A stretch of DNA of 32,255 nt, taken from Candidatus Omnitrophota bacterium (GTDB lineage Bacteria > Omnitrophota > Gorgyraeia > Gygaellales > Profunditerraquicolaceae). Positions within the stretch are counted from its first letter, which is position 1. Each line of letters starts with the position of its first letter. The notes below the pieces were generated by a model. That model was not told the origin of the DNA. It saw only the letters and a list, made by a program, of their open reading frames with translations, and made no database searches. Shown here piece by piece: positions 16,972 to 25,379 of this stretch. Location of the stretch: positions 1 to 32,255 of the forward strand of contig JACROS010000035.1 in NCBI GenBank assembly GCA_016214325.1, given 5' to 3'. The translations under genes were made by a program, and so were the position numbers.

Positions 16972-18001
16972 CGGCATAGATAAGAAACTGACAGATCTTT
17001 TGAACTTGCGTGCAAAAATAACTTTGTCAGTTGCAAAAGAAAAAGAAAAAAACGGAAGAAGTATTTATTCTCCCGACAGGGAAAGAGAAGTGCTAAAGAA
17101 AATTGCTTCTGAAAATAAAGGTCCTTTAACTGTTAATGCTTTGGAGGCAATTTATCGAGAGATTATGTCATCAAGCCTTGCTTTGGAGAAAGGTTTAAAA
17201 ATTGCTTATCTTGGGCCGCAGGCTTCTTTTTCGCATTTGGCTGCTTTAAAAAGATTTGGCACACAACTTGAATATGTTGCTTGCGAAAGCATTCCGGGAG
17301 TTTTTCTTGAGGTAGAGCGCGGAAATGCAGATTACGGCGTTGTGCCGATTGAGAATTCTATTGAAGGGGCAATCAGCTATACCTTGGATATGTTTATGGA
17401 TTCGGATTTAAAAATTTGCGCACAGATTCTTTTGGATGTTTCGCATAATTTATTGGCTAATTGTGCAAAAAATAAAATTAAGCGGATATATTCCAATCCT
17501 CAGGTTTTTGGTCAGTGCCGGATTTGGCTGCAGGAAAATTTGCCGCATGTTGAGTTAATAGAAGTTTCAAGTACTACCCGCGCAGCACAAATCGCTGCAA
17601 AAGAAAAAAATAGCGCTTGTATAGCTTCTTTGTTGGCTGCTAAAGTTTATAAGCTTAAGACTCTTGCTTGTGATATCGAAGATTCTCCGCATAATATTAC
17701 GCGTTTTTTAGTAATCGGGAAAACCGTTGTTACGCAAACTGGCAATGATAAGACTTCTATAGCTTTTTCAATTAAGGATAAAGTAGGAGCCTTATATGAC
17801 ATGTTGGTATCTTTTAAGAAATATAAAATTAACCTGACAAAAATTGAATCAAGGCCATCAAAGAAAAAAGCTTGGGATTATTATTTTTTTGTGGACTTAA
17901 TCGGTCATCAGGATGATCCGCGTATAAAAAAGGCGCTTTTAGAGCTGGAAAATAAATGTAAATTCTTGAAAATTCTTGGTTCATATCCCGTCGGAGAATA
18001 A
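16940..18001 (+). CDS. pheA: bifunctional chorismate mutase / prephenate dehydratase (P-protein)
   Basis: 353 aa. Residues 1-85 are an AroQ chorismate mutase domain (LRRQIDGIDKKLTDLLNLRAKITLSVAKEK ... IYSPDREREVL). Residues about 90-265 are prephenate dehydratase (IAYLGPQASFSHLAA, YGVVPIENSIEGAIS, and the catalytic SSTTRAAQIAA). Residues about 272-350 are an ACT domain with ESRPSKKKAWDYYFFVDL, the phenylalanine feedback site. It converts chorismate to phenylpyruvate. GGAGG sits 7 bases before the ATG inside scpB. The next gene, an aminotransferase, starts directly after the stop. Confidence 0.96.
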   Translation: MNLKSLRRQIDGIDKKLTDLLNLRAKITLSVAKEKEKNGRSIYSPDREREVLKKIASENKGPLTVNALEAIYREIMSSSLALEKGLKIAYLGPQASFSHLAALKRFGTQLEYVACESIPGVFLEVERGNADYGVVPIENSIEGAISYTLDMFMDSDLKICAQILLDVSHNLLANCAKNKIKRIYSNPQVFGQCRIWLQENLPHVELIEVSSTTRAAQIAAKEKNSACIASLLAAKVYKLKTLACDIEDSPHNITRFLVIGKTVVTQTGNDKTSIAFSIKDKVGALYDMLVSFKKYKINLTKIESRPSKKKAWDYYFFVDLIGHQDDPRIKKALLELENKCKFLKILGSYPVGE

Positions 18002-19084
18002 ATGATTAGCCTGGTTAGAAAACATATTTTAAAAATTGATCCTTATGAAGCAGGTAAACCGATTGAAGAGGTAAAGCGGCAACTTGGGTTAAAAGAGGTG
18101 ATTAAGCTAGCTTCAAATGAAAATCCTCTTGGGCCTTCTCCAAAGGCAGTGGCTGCAATGAAGAGGTCTTTATCTGAGCTAAATCGTTATCCAGATTCAA
18201 GCGGGTTTTATTTAAAAAGAAAACTGGCTAAATTTTTGAGCCTTACTCCAGCAAATATTGTGTTGGGAAATGGTTCTGATGAGTTAATTGACATAATTAT
18301 CAAAACTTTTGTAGAGGAAGATGAGCATATTTTGACTGCGGACCATACATTTCTTGAATATAAGATTATTGGGAGTGTCAAGGGCCGTACAGTAAATTGT
18401 GTGCCCTTAAAATATTTTAAGTATGATTTGGTTGCGCTTAAAAAGAAGATTGACCGTAAAACAAAACTCATTTTTATTGCAAATCCTAATAATCCCACCG
18501 GAACTTATGTAACTAAATATGAGCTGGAGGATTTTCTTAAAGGCTTGCCGCATGGAGTGATTGTGGTTCTTGATGAGGCGTATGATGCTTTCATTGATGT
18601 GGATGATTTTCCGAATAGCTTAAGCCTAATTCGTAACCAAAATGTAATTGTTTTAAAGACATTTTCAAAAGCGTATGGATTGGCTGGTGTAAGGTTAGGT
18701 TATGCTGTTACTAGGCCAGAGTTTGCTGCTTATATGGAAATCTCACGTCAGCCTTTTAATGTTAATTTGCTGGCACAGGCTGCAGGTATGGCAGCGCTTG
18801 AAGATAGGGCTTTCTTGCAGAAAACCCGTAGAACTATTCTCGAGGGAAAAAATTATCTATATGATAATTTAAAAAAACTTGGCCTTGCTTATGTGCCGAG
18901 TGTGGCCAATTTTATTTTAATTGATGTTGGTAAAGACGGCTTTGAAGTATTTCGCGAGATGTTAAAATTTGGTGTCATTGTAAGGCATATGCGCCAGTAT
19001 GGACTCAAGAATTACATTAGAGTAACTGTTGGTACAAAAAGAGAAAACGAGCGTTTTGTTAAGGTACTTAAGAAAGTTTTATAG
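18002..19084 (+). CDS. hisC: HisC-type aminotransferase (histidinol-phosphate / aromatic)
   Basis: 360-aa PLP enzyme of fold type I. It shows [33 protein letters not shown], and the PLP lysine K223 in [15 protein letters not shown], plus a C-terminal YIRVTVGT. The family makes histidinol phosphate, but HisC also transaminates phenylpyruvate and 4-hydroxyphenylpyruvate in several bacteria. Lying between pheA and aroF/tyrA, with no histidine gene nearby, it most likely performs the last step of phenylalanine and tyrosine synthesis. There is no gap to pheA. Confidence 0.9.
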   Translation: MISLVRKHILKIDPYEAGKPIEEVKRQLGLKEVIKLASNENPLGPSPKAVAAMKRSLSELNRYPDSSGFYLKRKLAKFLSLTPANIVLGNGSDELIDIIIKTFVEEDEHILTADHTFLEYKIIGSVKGRTVNCVPLKYFKYDLVALKKKIDRKTKLIFIANPNNPTGTYVTKYELEDFLKGLPHGVIVVLDEAYDAFIDVDDFPNSLSLIRNQNVIVLKTFSKAYGLAGVRLGYAVTRPEFAAYMEISRQPFNVNLLAQAAGMAALEDRAFLQKTRRTILEGKNYLYDNLKKLGLAYVPSVANFILIDVGKDGFEVFREMLKFGVIVRHMRQYGLKNYIRVTVGTKRENERFVKVLKKVL

Positions 19085-19095
19085 GGAGGAAATTT

Positions 19096-20038
19096 ATGAT
19101 CATAGTACTTCGTCCAGATGCAAGCCAAGAACAAGTAGAGCATATTATTGAAAAAGTAACCAAGCTTGGCCTTACTCCTCATGTATCAAAAGGAACTGAG
19201 CGTACAATTATCGGAGTGATTGGCCCTGAAGATATATTGCGAGTTACTCCTTTAGAAGTTTTCCCCGGCGTTGAGAAGGTGATGCCGGTTTTGGCTCCTT
19301 ATAAATTGGTTTCCCGGGAATTTCGAAAAGAAAATTCAATTATTGATTTGGGTAAAGGTGTTAGTATCGGCGGGAAGAAAATTGTGGTTATGGCAGGCCC
19401 CTGTGCAATTGAGAGCCTTGAGACAGTCAGGGAAATTGCAGCTGAGATTAAAAAGTCTGGAGCAACGGTTTTAAGAGGAGGAGCATTTAAGCCGCGGACT
19501 TCGCCTTATAGTTTTCAGGGGTTAGGGGAAGAAGGATTGAAGATTTTGAAGAAAGTCGGAGATGAACTTGGCCTTGTTACAGTTACTGAAGTAATGGATC
19601 CTCGTGATGTTGGCCTTGTGGCAAGCTATGTGGATGTTTTGCAGATAGGTGCTCGCAATATGCAGAACTTTAATTTGCTTAAAGAAGTGGGTTTGACTAA
19701 AAAACCAGTGCTTTTAAAGCGCGGGCTATCTTCAACAATTAAGGAATTGCTTATGTCGGCTGAATATGTCTTAGCTGGAGGAAATTTTAATGTGATTTTA
19801 TGTGAGCGAGGCATAAGGACGTTTGAGGATTCAACGCGAAATACCCTTGATATTAGTGCTGTCCCGGTTTCAAAGCAGCTTTCACATCTTCCAATTATTA
19901 TTGATCCGTCGCATGCTGCGGGTAAATGGGGGTTGATTTCTCCGCTTTCAAAAGCCACAGTCATTACTGCCTTCTAATTTTAAGAATTTAATGCAGGAGT
20001 TGAAAGTTTTGGCAGATGTAGTTGGGAGAGAACTGTGA
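19096..20038 (+). pseudogene. aroF: 3-deoxy-7-phosphoheptulonate synthase, C-terminus broken by a deletion
   Basis: DAHP synthase of the AroF-I-beta type (N-terminal ferredoxin-like domain, residues 1-65, then a TIM barrel). The open frame stops at 19977 after 293 aa, whereas homologues have about 338. C103 (MAGPCAIE) and H273 (DPSHAAGKW) are present. After PLSKA, the segment normally reading about IAAGADG...EVHPxPEKALSDG is missing, and the true C-terminus ([26 protein letters not shown]) continues at 19958-20038 in the +1 frame. Its TGA overlaps the tyrA GTG. The lost part carries the expected metal-ligand Glu and Asp, so the product should be inactive, unless this is an assembly error. Confidence 0.8.
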
Positions 20039-20862
20039 GTTTGTTTAAGAAAGTTGCAATTATCGGCACTGGATTAATTGGCGGCTCAATAGGACTAAGC
20101 TTAAAGAAGCATAACCTTGCTGAAGAAGTTGTAGGAGTGAGCCGGCATAAAAAGAGCATTATTCTAGCTAAGAAGTCTGGAGCTATTGACGATGGCTCAA
20201 CTACGTTAGAAATTATCCGGGAAGCTGATTTGGTAATTTTTGCAACTCCAGTAAATGTAATCATTGAACTTGCTCCTAAGATAGCCAAGATTATTGATAA
20301 AAATTGTATTGTTACTGATGTTGGCAGTACAAAGGAAGAAATTGTTAGGCTGTTAGAGAAGATTTTTCCTGGTTTTGTCGGCGGGCATCCTTTGGCAGGA
20401 TCAGAAAAAAGAAGCATTTCTAATGCTTCAGCTAGTATTTTTCAAGGCTCAGTTTGCTTGCTTACTCCCACAAAGAAAACCAAGAATGATTCTTTAAGGA
20501 AAGTTAGAATGTTTTGGGAAGGTATTGGCGCAAAGGTGGTTTTATTATCTGCATCTAAGCATGACAAGATTTTGTCGCTAGTTAGCCATTTGCCGCATAT
20601 CGCAGCATTTTCTCTAATTAATTCTGTTCCAAAAGAGTATCTAGGATTTGCTGCTGGCGGGTTAAAAGATACTACACGTATCGCCGCATCCGACGCAGAA
20701 ATCTGGACGCAGATTTTCTTAAGTAATCGTAAGAATGTGTTAAAGGGTATTGATGTTTTAGAGCGAAATTTAGGAAATATAAAATCGGCAATAAAACAAA
20801 ATAAAAAACAACTCAGTATTATTCTTAACGCGGCAAAGAAAAAAAGAGAGAGCGTAGTCTAG
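20035..20862 (+). CDS. tyrA: prephenate dehydrogenase
   Basis: 275-aa NAD(P)-dependent enzyme converting prephenate (or arogenate) to the tyrosine precursor. It shows the Rossmann motif VAIIGTGLIGGSIGLSLKK, ADLVIFATPV, VTDVGSTKEEIV, GGHPLAGSEKRSI with the substrate-binding histidine, and SHLPHIAAFSLIN. It starts at GTG, overlapping the original aroF stop relic (GTGA), which shows that aroF once extended to that point. There is no ACT domain. The EPSP synthase gene that often lies between tyrA and cmk is absent. Confidence 0.93.
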   Translation: MSLFKKVAIIGTGLIGGSIGLSLKKHNLAEEVVGVSRHKKSIILAKKSGAIDDGSTTLEIIREADLVIFATPVNVIIELAPKIAKIIDKNCIVTDVGSTKEEIVRLLEKIFPGFVGGHPLAGSEKRSISNASASIFQGSVCLLTPTKKTKNDSLRKVRMFWEGIGAKVVLLSASKHDKILSLVSHLPHIAAFSLINSVPKEYLGFAAGGLKDTTRIAASDAEIWTQIFLSNRKNVLKGIDVLERNLGNIKSAIKQNKKQLSIILNAAKKKRESVV

Positions 20863-20864
20863 TA

Positions 20865-21518
20865 ATGAACATAGCAATTGACGGACCTGCAGGCGCTGGT
20901 ACAAGTACCATTGCCAAAATAATAGCCCAGAAACTGGGCTTTCTTTATATTGATACAGGAGCAATGTATCGAGCTCTTACGTTTAAAGTTCTTGAGGAAG
21001 GTGTTGATATAAGGAATACTGTGGAAATTATTAATTTAGCCCGCAAGACTAGTATCGATCTAATTAATAATCCGGATGGTTCGTTAAAAGTAATGCTTGA
21101 TTCAAAAGATGTTTCCAGGGAAATCAGAGAACCACGTATTACTAAGCACGTTTCTGATATTGCTAAGATTAAAGAGGTAAGGGATGTAATGTTAACGCTG
21201 CAGCGAAATCTTGGTAATCGTGGAAATAGTATTTTAGATGGTAGAGATATTGGAACAGTAGTTTTTCCAAATGCCGAGAAAAAATTCTATCTTGATGCTT
21301 ATCTTGGAGAAAGGGCAAACCGCCGGCACAAAGAGCTGCATGGATTGGGACAGAAGGTCAGTCTTTGTTCCGTAGAGGCAGATTTACAGAATCGCGATAC
21401 AATTGATTCTACCCGCGAGGTAGCTCCGCTTAAAAAAGCAGATGATGCTGTTTATATCGATACAACAAACTTAAATATTGAACAAGTTGCAGAAAAAGTT
21501 TTGACTTATTTAAAATAA
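20865..21518 (+). CDS. cmk: (d)CMP kinase with altered Walker A
   Basis: 217 aa, phosphorylates CMP and dCMP with ATP. DTGAMYRALTF, DGRDIGTVVFP, RANRRHKEL and the C-terminal DDAVYIDTTNL are typical of bacterial Cmk. The P-loop reads GPAGAGTST: the usual Walker A lysine is threonine (ACA instead of AAA). The rest of the fold looks intact, and I recall archaeal CMP kinases with GSGTTT, so activity is still possible. The start is 2 bases after the tyrA stop. Confidence 0.9.
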   Translation: MNIAIDGPAGAGTSTIAKIIAQKLGFLYIDTGAMYRALTFKVLEEGVDIRNTVEIINLARKTSIDLINNPDGSLKVMLDSKDVSREIREPRITKHVSDIAKIKEVRDVMLTLQRNLGNRGNSILDGRDIGTVVFPNAEKKFYLDAYLGERANRRHKELHGLGQKVSLCSVEADLQNRDTIDSTREVAPLKKADDAVYIDTTNLNIEQVAEKVLTYLK

Positions 21519-21524
21519 ACTTCT

Positions 21525-23321
21525 ATGGATAAATCATTAATCAGGAATTTCTCAATTATTGCGCATATTGATCATGGGAAGTCTACGCTTGCAGACCGTA
21601 TTCTGGAGGTAACTGGGGCAGTGGAGCGTTCACATAAGGGAGATCAGCTCTTAGATGACATGGATCTTGAAAAGGAGCGCGGCATTACCATAAAGGCTTC
21701 AATGGTAAGATTGAAGTTTCGTTCTAAGAAGCAAAATAAAGATTTCATTTTTAATTTAATTGACACTCCTGGCCATGTGGATTTTACTTATGAGGTTTCA
21801 AAATCATTAGCAGCTTGTGAGGGAGCGCTTTTGGTGGTTGATGCAGGGCAGGGTATTGAGGCTCAGACTGTTGCTAATTATTATCTTGCCCTTGAAAATA
21901 ATCTAGAAATAATTCCGGTGATTAATAAAATTGATTTGAGTTCTGCTGATGTGCCTCGTGTTGAGAGGCAGATTGAGGGAATCTTAGGTTTTCGTCATGA
22001 AGATATTATTCGTGCTTCAGCTAAAGAGGGAACAGGCGTAGACGAGATTTTAGAAAAAATTGTAGAGATTGTCCCGCCTCCTTCAGGCGACCCAGAAAAT
22101 CCTTTAAAAGCACTTGTTTTTGATTGTCGGTTTGATATTTATAAAGGTGTAGTTGTTTTTGTTAAGATTGTTGATGGCAAAATTGATAAAAGCACCCAAT
22201 TGCGGATGATGCATTCCGGCGAGCTTTATAAAATTGAGGAGCTGGGTGTGTTTACTATGAAATACGAAGTAGCTGAATCCTTAACTTGTGGTGAAGTCGG
22301 ATATTTTACGGCTAACATCAGGGACGCGAGGGAAATAGTTATCGGCGATACGATTACGAGTGTTAAGAATCCTTGTGCCGAGGCTTTGCCGGGTTATCGG
22401 ACGCTTAAACCATTGGTTTTCTGCGGGATCTATCCGATTAATCCTGCAGATTTCCCGGAGTTGCGAGAATCAATGGATAAATTAAAACTTTCTGATGCAT
22501 CTTTTGTTTTTGAACCGGAAAGCTCGCAGTCTTTTGGTTCTGGTTTTCGTTGCGGATTTTTGGGATTATTGCACATGGAAATCGTGCAGGAGCGTTTAAA
22601 AAGAGAATATGGGCTCAATTTAATCCTGACTGTTCCAAACGTTGTTTACCGTGTTTTAAAACGAGACGGCACAATGATGGAAGTAGATATGCCTTCAGAT
22701 TTACCAGCTTCTCAGGATATCCAGGAAGCTCAAGAGCCATTTGCAAGCCTTTTAATGATTGTGCCAACGGATTCTATTGAGGCGGTATGCGATTTTACAA
22801 AATCACGACGCGGAGTTTTTCAGTCTAATGAGTATCTTGGTGAGGATAGAGTAAAAATACTTTTCCATATACCTCTTTCAGAAATTATTGTTGATTTTTA
22901 TGACCGCATAAAATCTATGACTAGAGGCTACGGTTCACTAGATTATGAATTTAAAGAGTACCTCCCCACTAGGCTTGTTAAATTGGATGTTTTATTAAAT
23001 GGCCAGATATGCGATGCTTTCTCGTCGCTAATCTTTAAGGATAAGGCATCTGCGCGCGCGCATACATTGGCAAATAAGCTCAAAGAATTAATTCCTCGCC
23101 AGTTATTTGAAGTGGCAATTCAGGCGGCAGTAGGCACACAGATACTTGCTTCAGAAAAAGTCAAGGCTGTTGGAAAGAATGTAACTTCTAAATGTTATGG
23201 TGGAGATATTACCCGTAAGCGCAAGCTTTGGGATTCTCAGAAAGAAGGAAAAAAACGTTTAAAGCAATTCGGAAAAGTAGAAATTCCGCAAGAAGCATTC
23301 TTGGAGGTATTAAAAATATGA
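21525..23321 (+). CDS. lepA: elongation factor 4 (LepA) GTPase
   Basis: 598-aa translational GTPase that acts on stalled or back-translocated ribosomes. G1 is AHIDHGKST, G2 RGITI, G3 DTPGHVDF and G4 NKIDL. The LepA-specific C-terminal domain is present (GGDITRKRKLWDSQKEGKKRLK, then VEIPQEAFLEVLK). The length is normal. The leader AACTTCT before the ATG has no clear Shine-Dalgarno sequence, so initiation may depend on coupling to cmk six bases upstream. The stop overlaps the lepB start (ATGA). Confidence 0.97.
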   Translation: MDKSLIRNFSIIAHIDHGKSTLADRILEVTGAVERSHKGDQLLDDMDLEKERGITIKASMVRLKFRSKKQNKDFIFNLIDTPGHVDFTYEVSKSLAACEGALLVVDAGQGIEAQTVANYYLALENNLEIIPVINKIDLSSADVPRVERQIEGILGFRHEDIIRASAKEGTGVDEILEKIVEIVPPPSGDPENPLKALVFDCRFDIYKGVVVFVKIVDGKIDKSTQLRMMHSGELYKIEELGVFTMKYEVAESLTCGEVGYFTANIRDAREIVIGDTITSVKNPCAEALPGYRTLKPLVFCGIYPINPADFPELRESMDKLKLSDASFVFEPESSQSFGSGFRCGFLGLLHMEIVQERLKREYGLNLILTVPNVVYRVLKRDGTMMEVDMPSDLPASQDIQEAQEPFASLLMIVPTDSIEAVCDFTKSRRGVFQSNEYLGEDRVKILFHIPLSEIIVDFYDRIKSMTRGYGSLDYEFKEYLPTRLVKLDVLLNGQICDAFSSLIFKDKASARAHTLANKLKELIPRQLFEVAIQAAVGTQILASEKVKAVGKNVTSKCYGGDITRKRKLWDSQKEGKKRLKQFGKVEIPQEAFLEVLKI

Positions 23322-23893
23322 ACCCGGCTAGGAAAAAAATTATTAGAGAATGGGTTGAATCAATTATCATTGCTTTTTTGTTGGCGATGGTAATTCGTAC
23401 TTTTGTGGTGCAGGCATTTAAAATACCTACGGGCTCAATGCGCCAGACTCTGTTAGAAGGGGATTTGATTTTGGTAAATAAGTTTATTTATGGCGCAAAA
23501 ATTCCTTTTATTAACAAGAGGCTCCCGGCTTTAAGACAGCCCAAGCGCGGAGATGTGATTGTTTTTATATATCCTGAAGATCCTAAAAAGGATTTTATTA
23601 AGCGCCTTGTTGGCCTTCCCGGTGAAACCTTAGAAATAAGAAACGGGACAATTTATATTAATGATAAGCTGGTTTCAGATGCTGTATTAAATCAAAGATA
23701 TTATTATAACCGAGGTAATTTTGCAATGGAAGGACAGAAACTGGTTATTCCAAAGGACAGCTATTTCGTTTTAGGGGATAATTCAGCTTCTTCTAAAGAC
23801 AGCCGCTATTGGGGGTTTGTTCCTGCGCAAAATATATTGGGCAAGGCAATAGTGATTTATTTTCCTTTAACAAGGATCAGGATTATCAAGTGA
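23318..23893 (+). CDS. lepB: signal peptidase I
   Basis: 191 aa with one N-terminal membrane anchor (residues about 14-32) and the catalytic dyad S40 (FKIPTGSMRQTL) and K95 (KDFIKRLVGLPGE). Box E VLGDNSASSKDSRYWGFVP is present. It cleaves signal peptides of exported proteins at the outer face of the inner membrane and would process the many signal-bearing proteins later in the window. The start was set at the ATG overlapping the lepA stop; the frame stays open further upstream, but that part is the shadow of lepA. Confidence 0.95.
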   Translation: MNPARKKIIREWVESIIIAFLLAMVIRTFVVQAFKIPTGSMRQTLLEGDLILVNKFIYGAKIPFINKRLPALRQPKRGDVIVFIYPEDPKKDFIKRLVGLPGETLEIRNGTIYINDKLVSDAVLNQRYYYNRGNFAMEGQKLVIPKDSYFVLGDNSASSKDSRYWGFVPAQNILGKAIVIYFPLTRIRIIK

Positions 23894-24453
23894 ACATAGC
23901 TAATAAAATTTCAACATTTAGGATTTTAAGTGTGCCTTTTTTTATTGCTTGTTTGCTTTATTATTCTCCGGAAAGAGAGTTTTTACGATTTGTTGCGCTT
24001 GGGATTTTTGTTTTAGGGGTAGTTTCTGATGCTGTGGATGGTTATATTGCTAGAAGGTCAAAGTTAGTTTCAAAAGCTGGAATGGTTTTGGATCCTTTGG
24101 GGGATAAACTGCTTTTGATGAGTGCATTCATTATTCTGTCGTCGGTGAATAGCTTTGGAATAAAGTTTCCTGTCTGGGTAACGCTTGTGGTTATTAGCAG
24201 GGATGTAATTATTTTACTAGGAACAGTTTTAATATATATGATAAAACAAAAGTTAAATATTTCTCCTACAAGATGGGGGAAATTTACCACTACTTTTCAG
24301 ATGCTATCTGTTGCTGTGGTCTTATTTCAGGTTAAGTCAGCTTTTGTTTTTTGGTGGGTTGCAGTTATTTTCACCATTATTTCAGGTGTAGACTATATTA
24401 TGAGAGGATTTAAAGTTTTATATGCTGTTGATAATAATAGGAATAGTATTTAG
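23890..24453 (+). CDS. pgsA: CDP-diacylglycerol-glycerol-3-phosphate phosphatidyltransferase
   Basis: 187-aa integral membrane enzyme of the CDP-alcohol phosphatidyltransferase family, committed step of phosphatidylglycerol synthesis. The full motif D-x2-DG-x2-AR-x8-G-x3-D-x3-D is present (DAVDGYIARR ... GMVLDPLGD). Several membrane helices follow. The start is set at the GTG that overlaps the lepB stop (GTGA) and gives MNIANKISTFRILSVPFF, the usual N-terminus. It overlaps plsY by 32 bases. Lack of further specificity motifs leaves other CDP-alcohol transferases possible. Confidence 0.9.
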   Translation: MNIANKISTFRILSVPFFIACLLYYSPEREFLRFVALGIFVLGVVSDAVDGYIARRSKLVSKAGMVLDPLGDKLLLMSAFIILSSVNSFGIKFPVWVTLVVISRDVIILLGTVLIYMIKQKLNISPTRWGKFTTTFQMLSVAVVLFQVKSAFVFWWVAVIFTIISGVDYIMRGFKVLYAVDNNRNSI

Positions 24454-25045
24454 TTATCTGTTGGGTTCAATTCCTACTGCTTATATTTTTGGCAGAGTGT
24501 TAAAGGGAGTTGATATCCGTCAATTTGGCTCTGGAAATGTCGGGGCAACTAATGCGCTTCGCTTGTTAGGAAAGGGCCCGGGAATTACTGTTTTAATTCT
24601 GGATATTATTAAGGGATTTATTCCTGTGTTTTTGTTTGGTAATTTTATTTCCGCGCGCACTAATTTTATTGATAATGAAACCATGCGCCTTATCTTGGGA
24701 ATCAGTTGTGTTTGTGGGCACAATTGGACAGTGTTCTTGCAGTTTAGGGGAGGAAAAGGTATTGCTACTACTTTGGGTGTTTTAATTGGATTGTCAGCAG
24801 TTAGTTCCAGTCTAAGATTGATATTAGGCTTGTTAATATTAACTTGGCTAGTAGTATTCTTGATTGCAAGAATTGTTTCAATGGCATCTGTAATTGGTGC
24901 AGCAGCTTTACCAGTGTACGCAATTATTTTCAGGCAAACTCCTGTTTTAATATTTTTTACTATTTTACTTTCTGCATTTGTAATTTATCGCCACAAATCA
25001 AATCTTAAGCGAATACTCGCCGGACAAGAAAAGCGTTTGTTTTAA
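24422..25045 (+). CDS. plsY: acyl-phosphate:glycerol-3-phosphate acyltransferase
   Basis: 207-aa polytopic inner-membrane acyltransferase making lysophosphatidic acid. Signature motifs are SYLLGSIPTAYIFGR, FGSGNVGATNALRLLG and GHNWTVFLQFRGGKGIATTLGVL, with about five to seven membrane segments. It ends the long cmk-lepA-lepB-pgsA-plsY run. Together with pgsA it groups phospholipid synthesis with protein secretion. A palindrome and a new promoter follow the stop. Confidence 0.95.
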   Translation: MLLIIIGIVFSYLLGSIPTAYIFGRVLKGVDIRQFGSGNVGATNALRLLGKGPGITVLILDIIKGFIPVFLFGNFISARTNFIDNETMRLILGISCVCGHNWTVFLQFRGGKGIATTLGVLIGLSAVSSSLRLILGLLILTWLVVFLIARIVSMASVIGAAALPVYAIIFRQTPVLIFFTILLSAFVIYRHKSNLKRILAGQEKRLF

Positions 25046-25056
25046 TTAAATTAAAA

Positions 25057-25068
25057 GAAAGCGCTTTC
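25057..25068. promoter_or_regulatory. palindromic operator-like site GAAAGCGCTTTC (copy 2)
   Basis: Identical 12-mer to the one at 5918, again just after an operon end and upstream of a promoter ending in TGTTATACTT. Here it lies 19 bases before the -35 box. Confidence 0.5.
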
Positions 25069-25087
25069 TAAAAAACTTCATTTAGCC

Positions 25088-25117
25088 TTGAAATCATATA
25101 ATTTTGAGTGTTATACT
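25088..25117 (+). promoter_or_regulatory. promoter of the c-di-GMP riboswitch transcript
   Basis: TTGAAA at 25088, 18-base spacer, TATACT at 25112-25117. The start should lie near 25124, about 55 bases before the aptamer. Confidence 0.65.
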
Positions 25118-25174
25118 TAATGTGGAAAATGAATTTTTTTTCAGCTGTTCTTTAAATGTTTTCTAAAGTATTAA

Positions 25175-25305
25175 TTATTTCCGAAATAGCTAACCCCCAT
25201 TGTTTTGTTTCGCTTTTGCGAAAGCAGGACGAAACAGTGGGGGGTCGCAAAGCTCATGGGTCCCCACCAGCCACGAAAATTGGGGATAGCCGGGTTGCCG
25301 AAGAG
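25175..25305 (+). promoter_or_regulatory. cyclic-di-GMP-I (GEMM) riboswitch aptamer
   Basis: The conserved core is read in order: AGCTAACC (equivalent of GCAAACC, with the ligand-contacting G), a long arm CCCCCA...TGGGGG capped by a TGC-GAAA-GCA tetraloop, GTCGCAAAGC (centre A of CAAAG equals A47 of the Vc2 aptamer), a second arm TCCCCA...TGGGGA, and AGCCGGGTTGCCGA (contains the C equal to C92). The G at the G20 position predicts c-di-GMP rather than cGAMP. It fills most of the 334-base gap between plsY and the 110-aa gene. Confidence 0.87.
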
Positions 25306-25345
25306 ATAAGGAGGAAACTTATTTAAGGCAACCCGGATTTTTATT
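25290..25345 (+). terminator. riboswitch expression platform: intrinsic terminator
   Basis: CCGGGTTGCC (25290-25299) pairs perfectly with GGCAACCCGG (25327-25336), with inner ATAAG/CTTAT, followed by ATTTTTATT. The left strand is the 3' part of the aptamer itself, so ligand-bound aptamer and terminator exclude each other; c-di-GMP should turn the gene on. Confidence 0.85.
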
Positions 25346-25379
25346 ATATATAGTGTGAAAGATAAGGAGTTTTAAGATA

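Noticed and set aside
19626-20417. Two minus-strand frames over aroF and tyrA
   Set aside because: They are shadows of strongly supported genes and show no motifs.
23228-23893. 221-aa version of LepB starting at 23228
   Set aside because: The first 30 codons are the shadow of lepA; the ATG at 23318 overlaps the lepA stop and gives the usual N-terminus.
23809-24453. 214-aa version of PgsA starting at 23809
   Set aside because: The extra part is antisense-free shadow of lepB; the GTG at 23890 overlaps the lepB stop and gives the family start.
25175-25305. 3',3'-cGAMP (GEMM-Ib) specificity of the riboswitch
   Set aside because: The position equal to G20 is G, which predicts c-di-GMP; an A would be expected for the cGAMP type.
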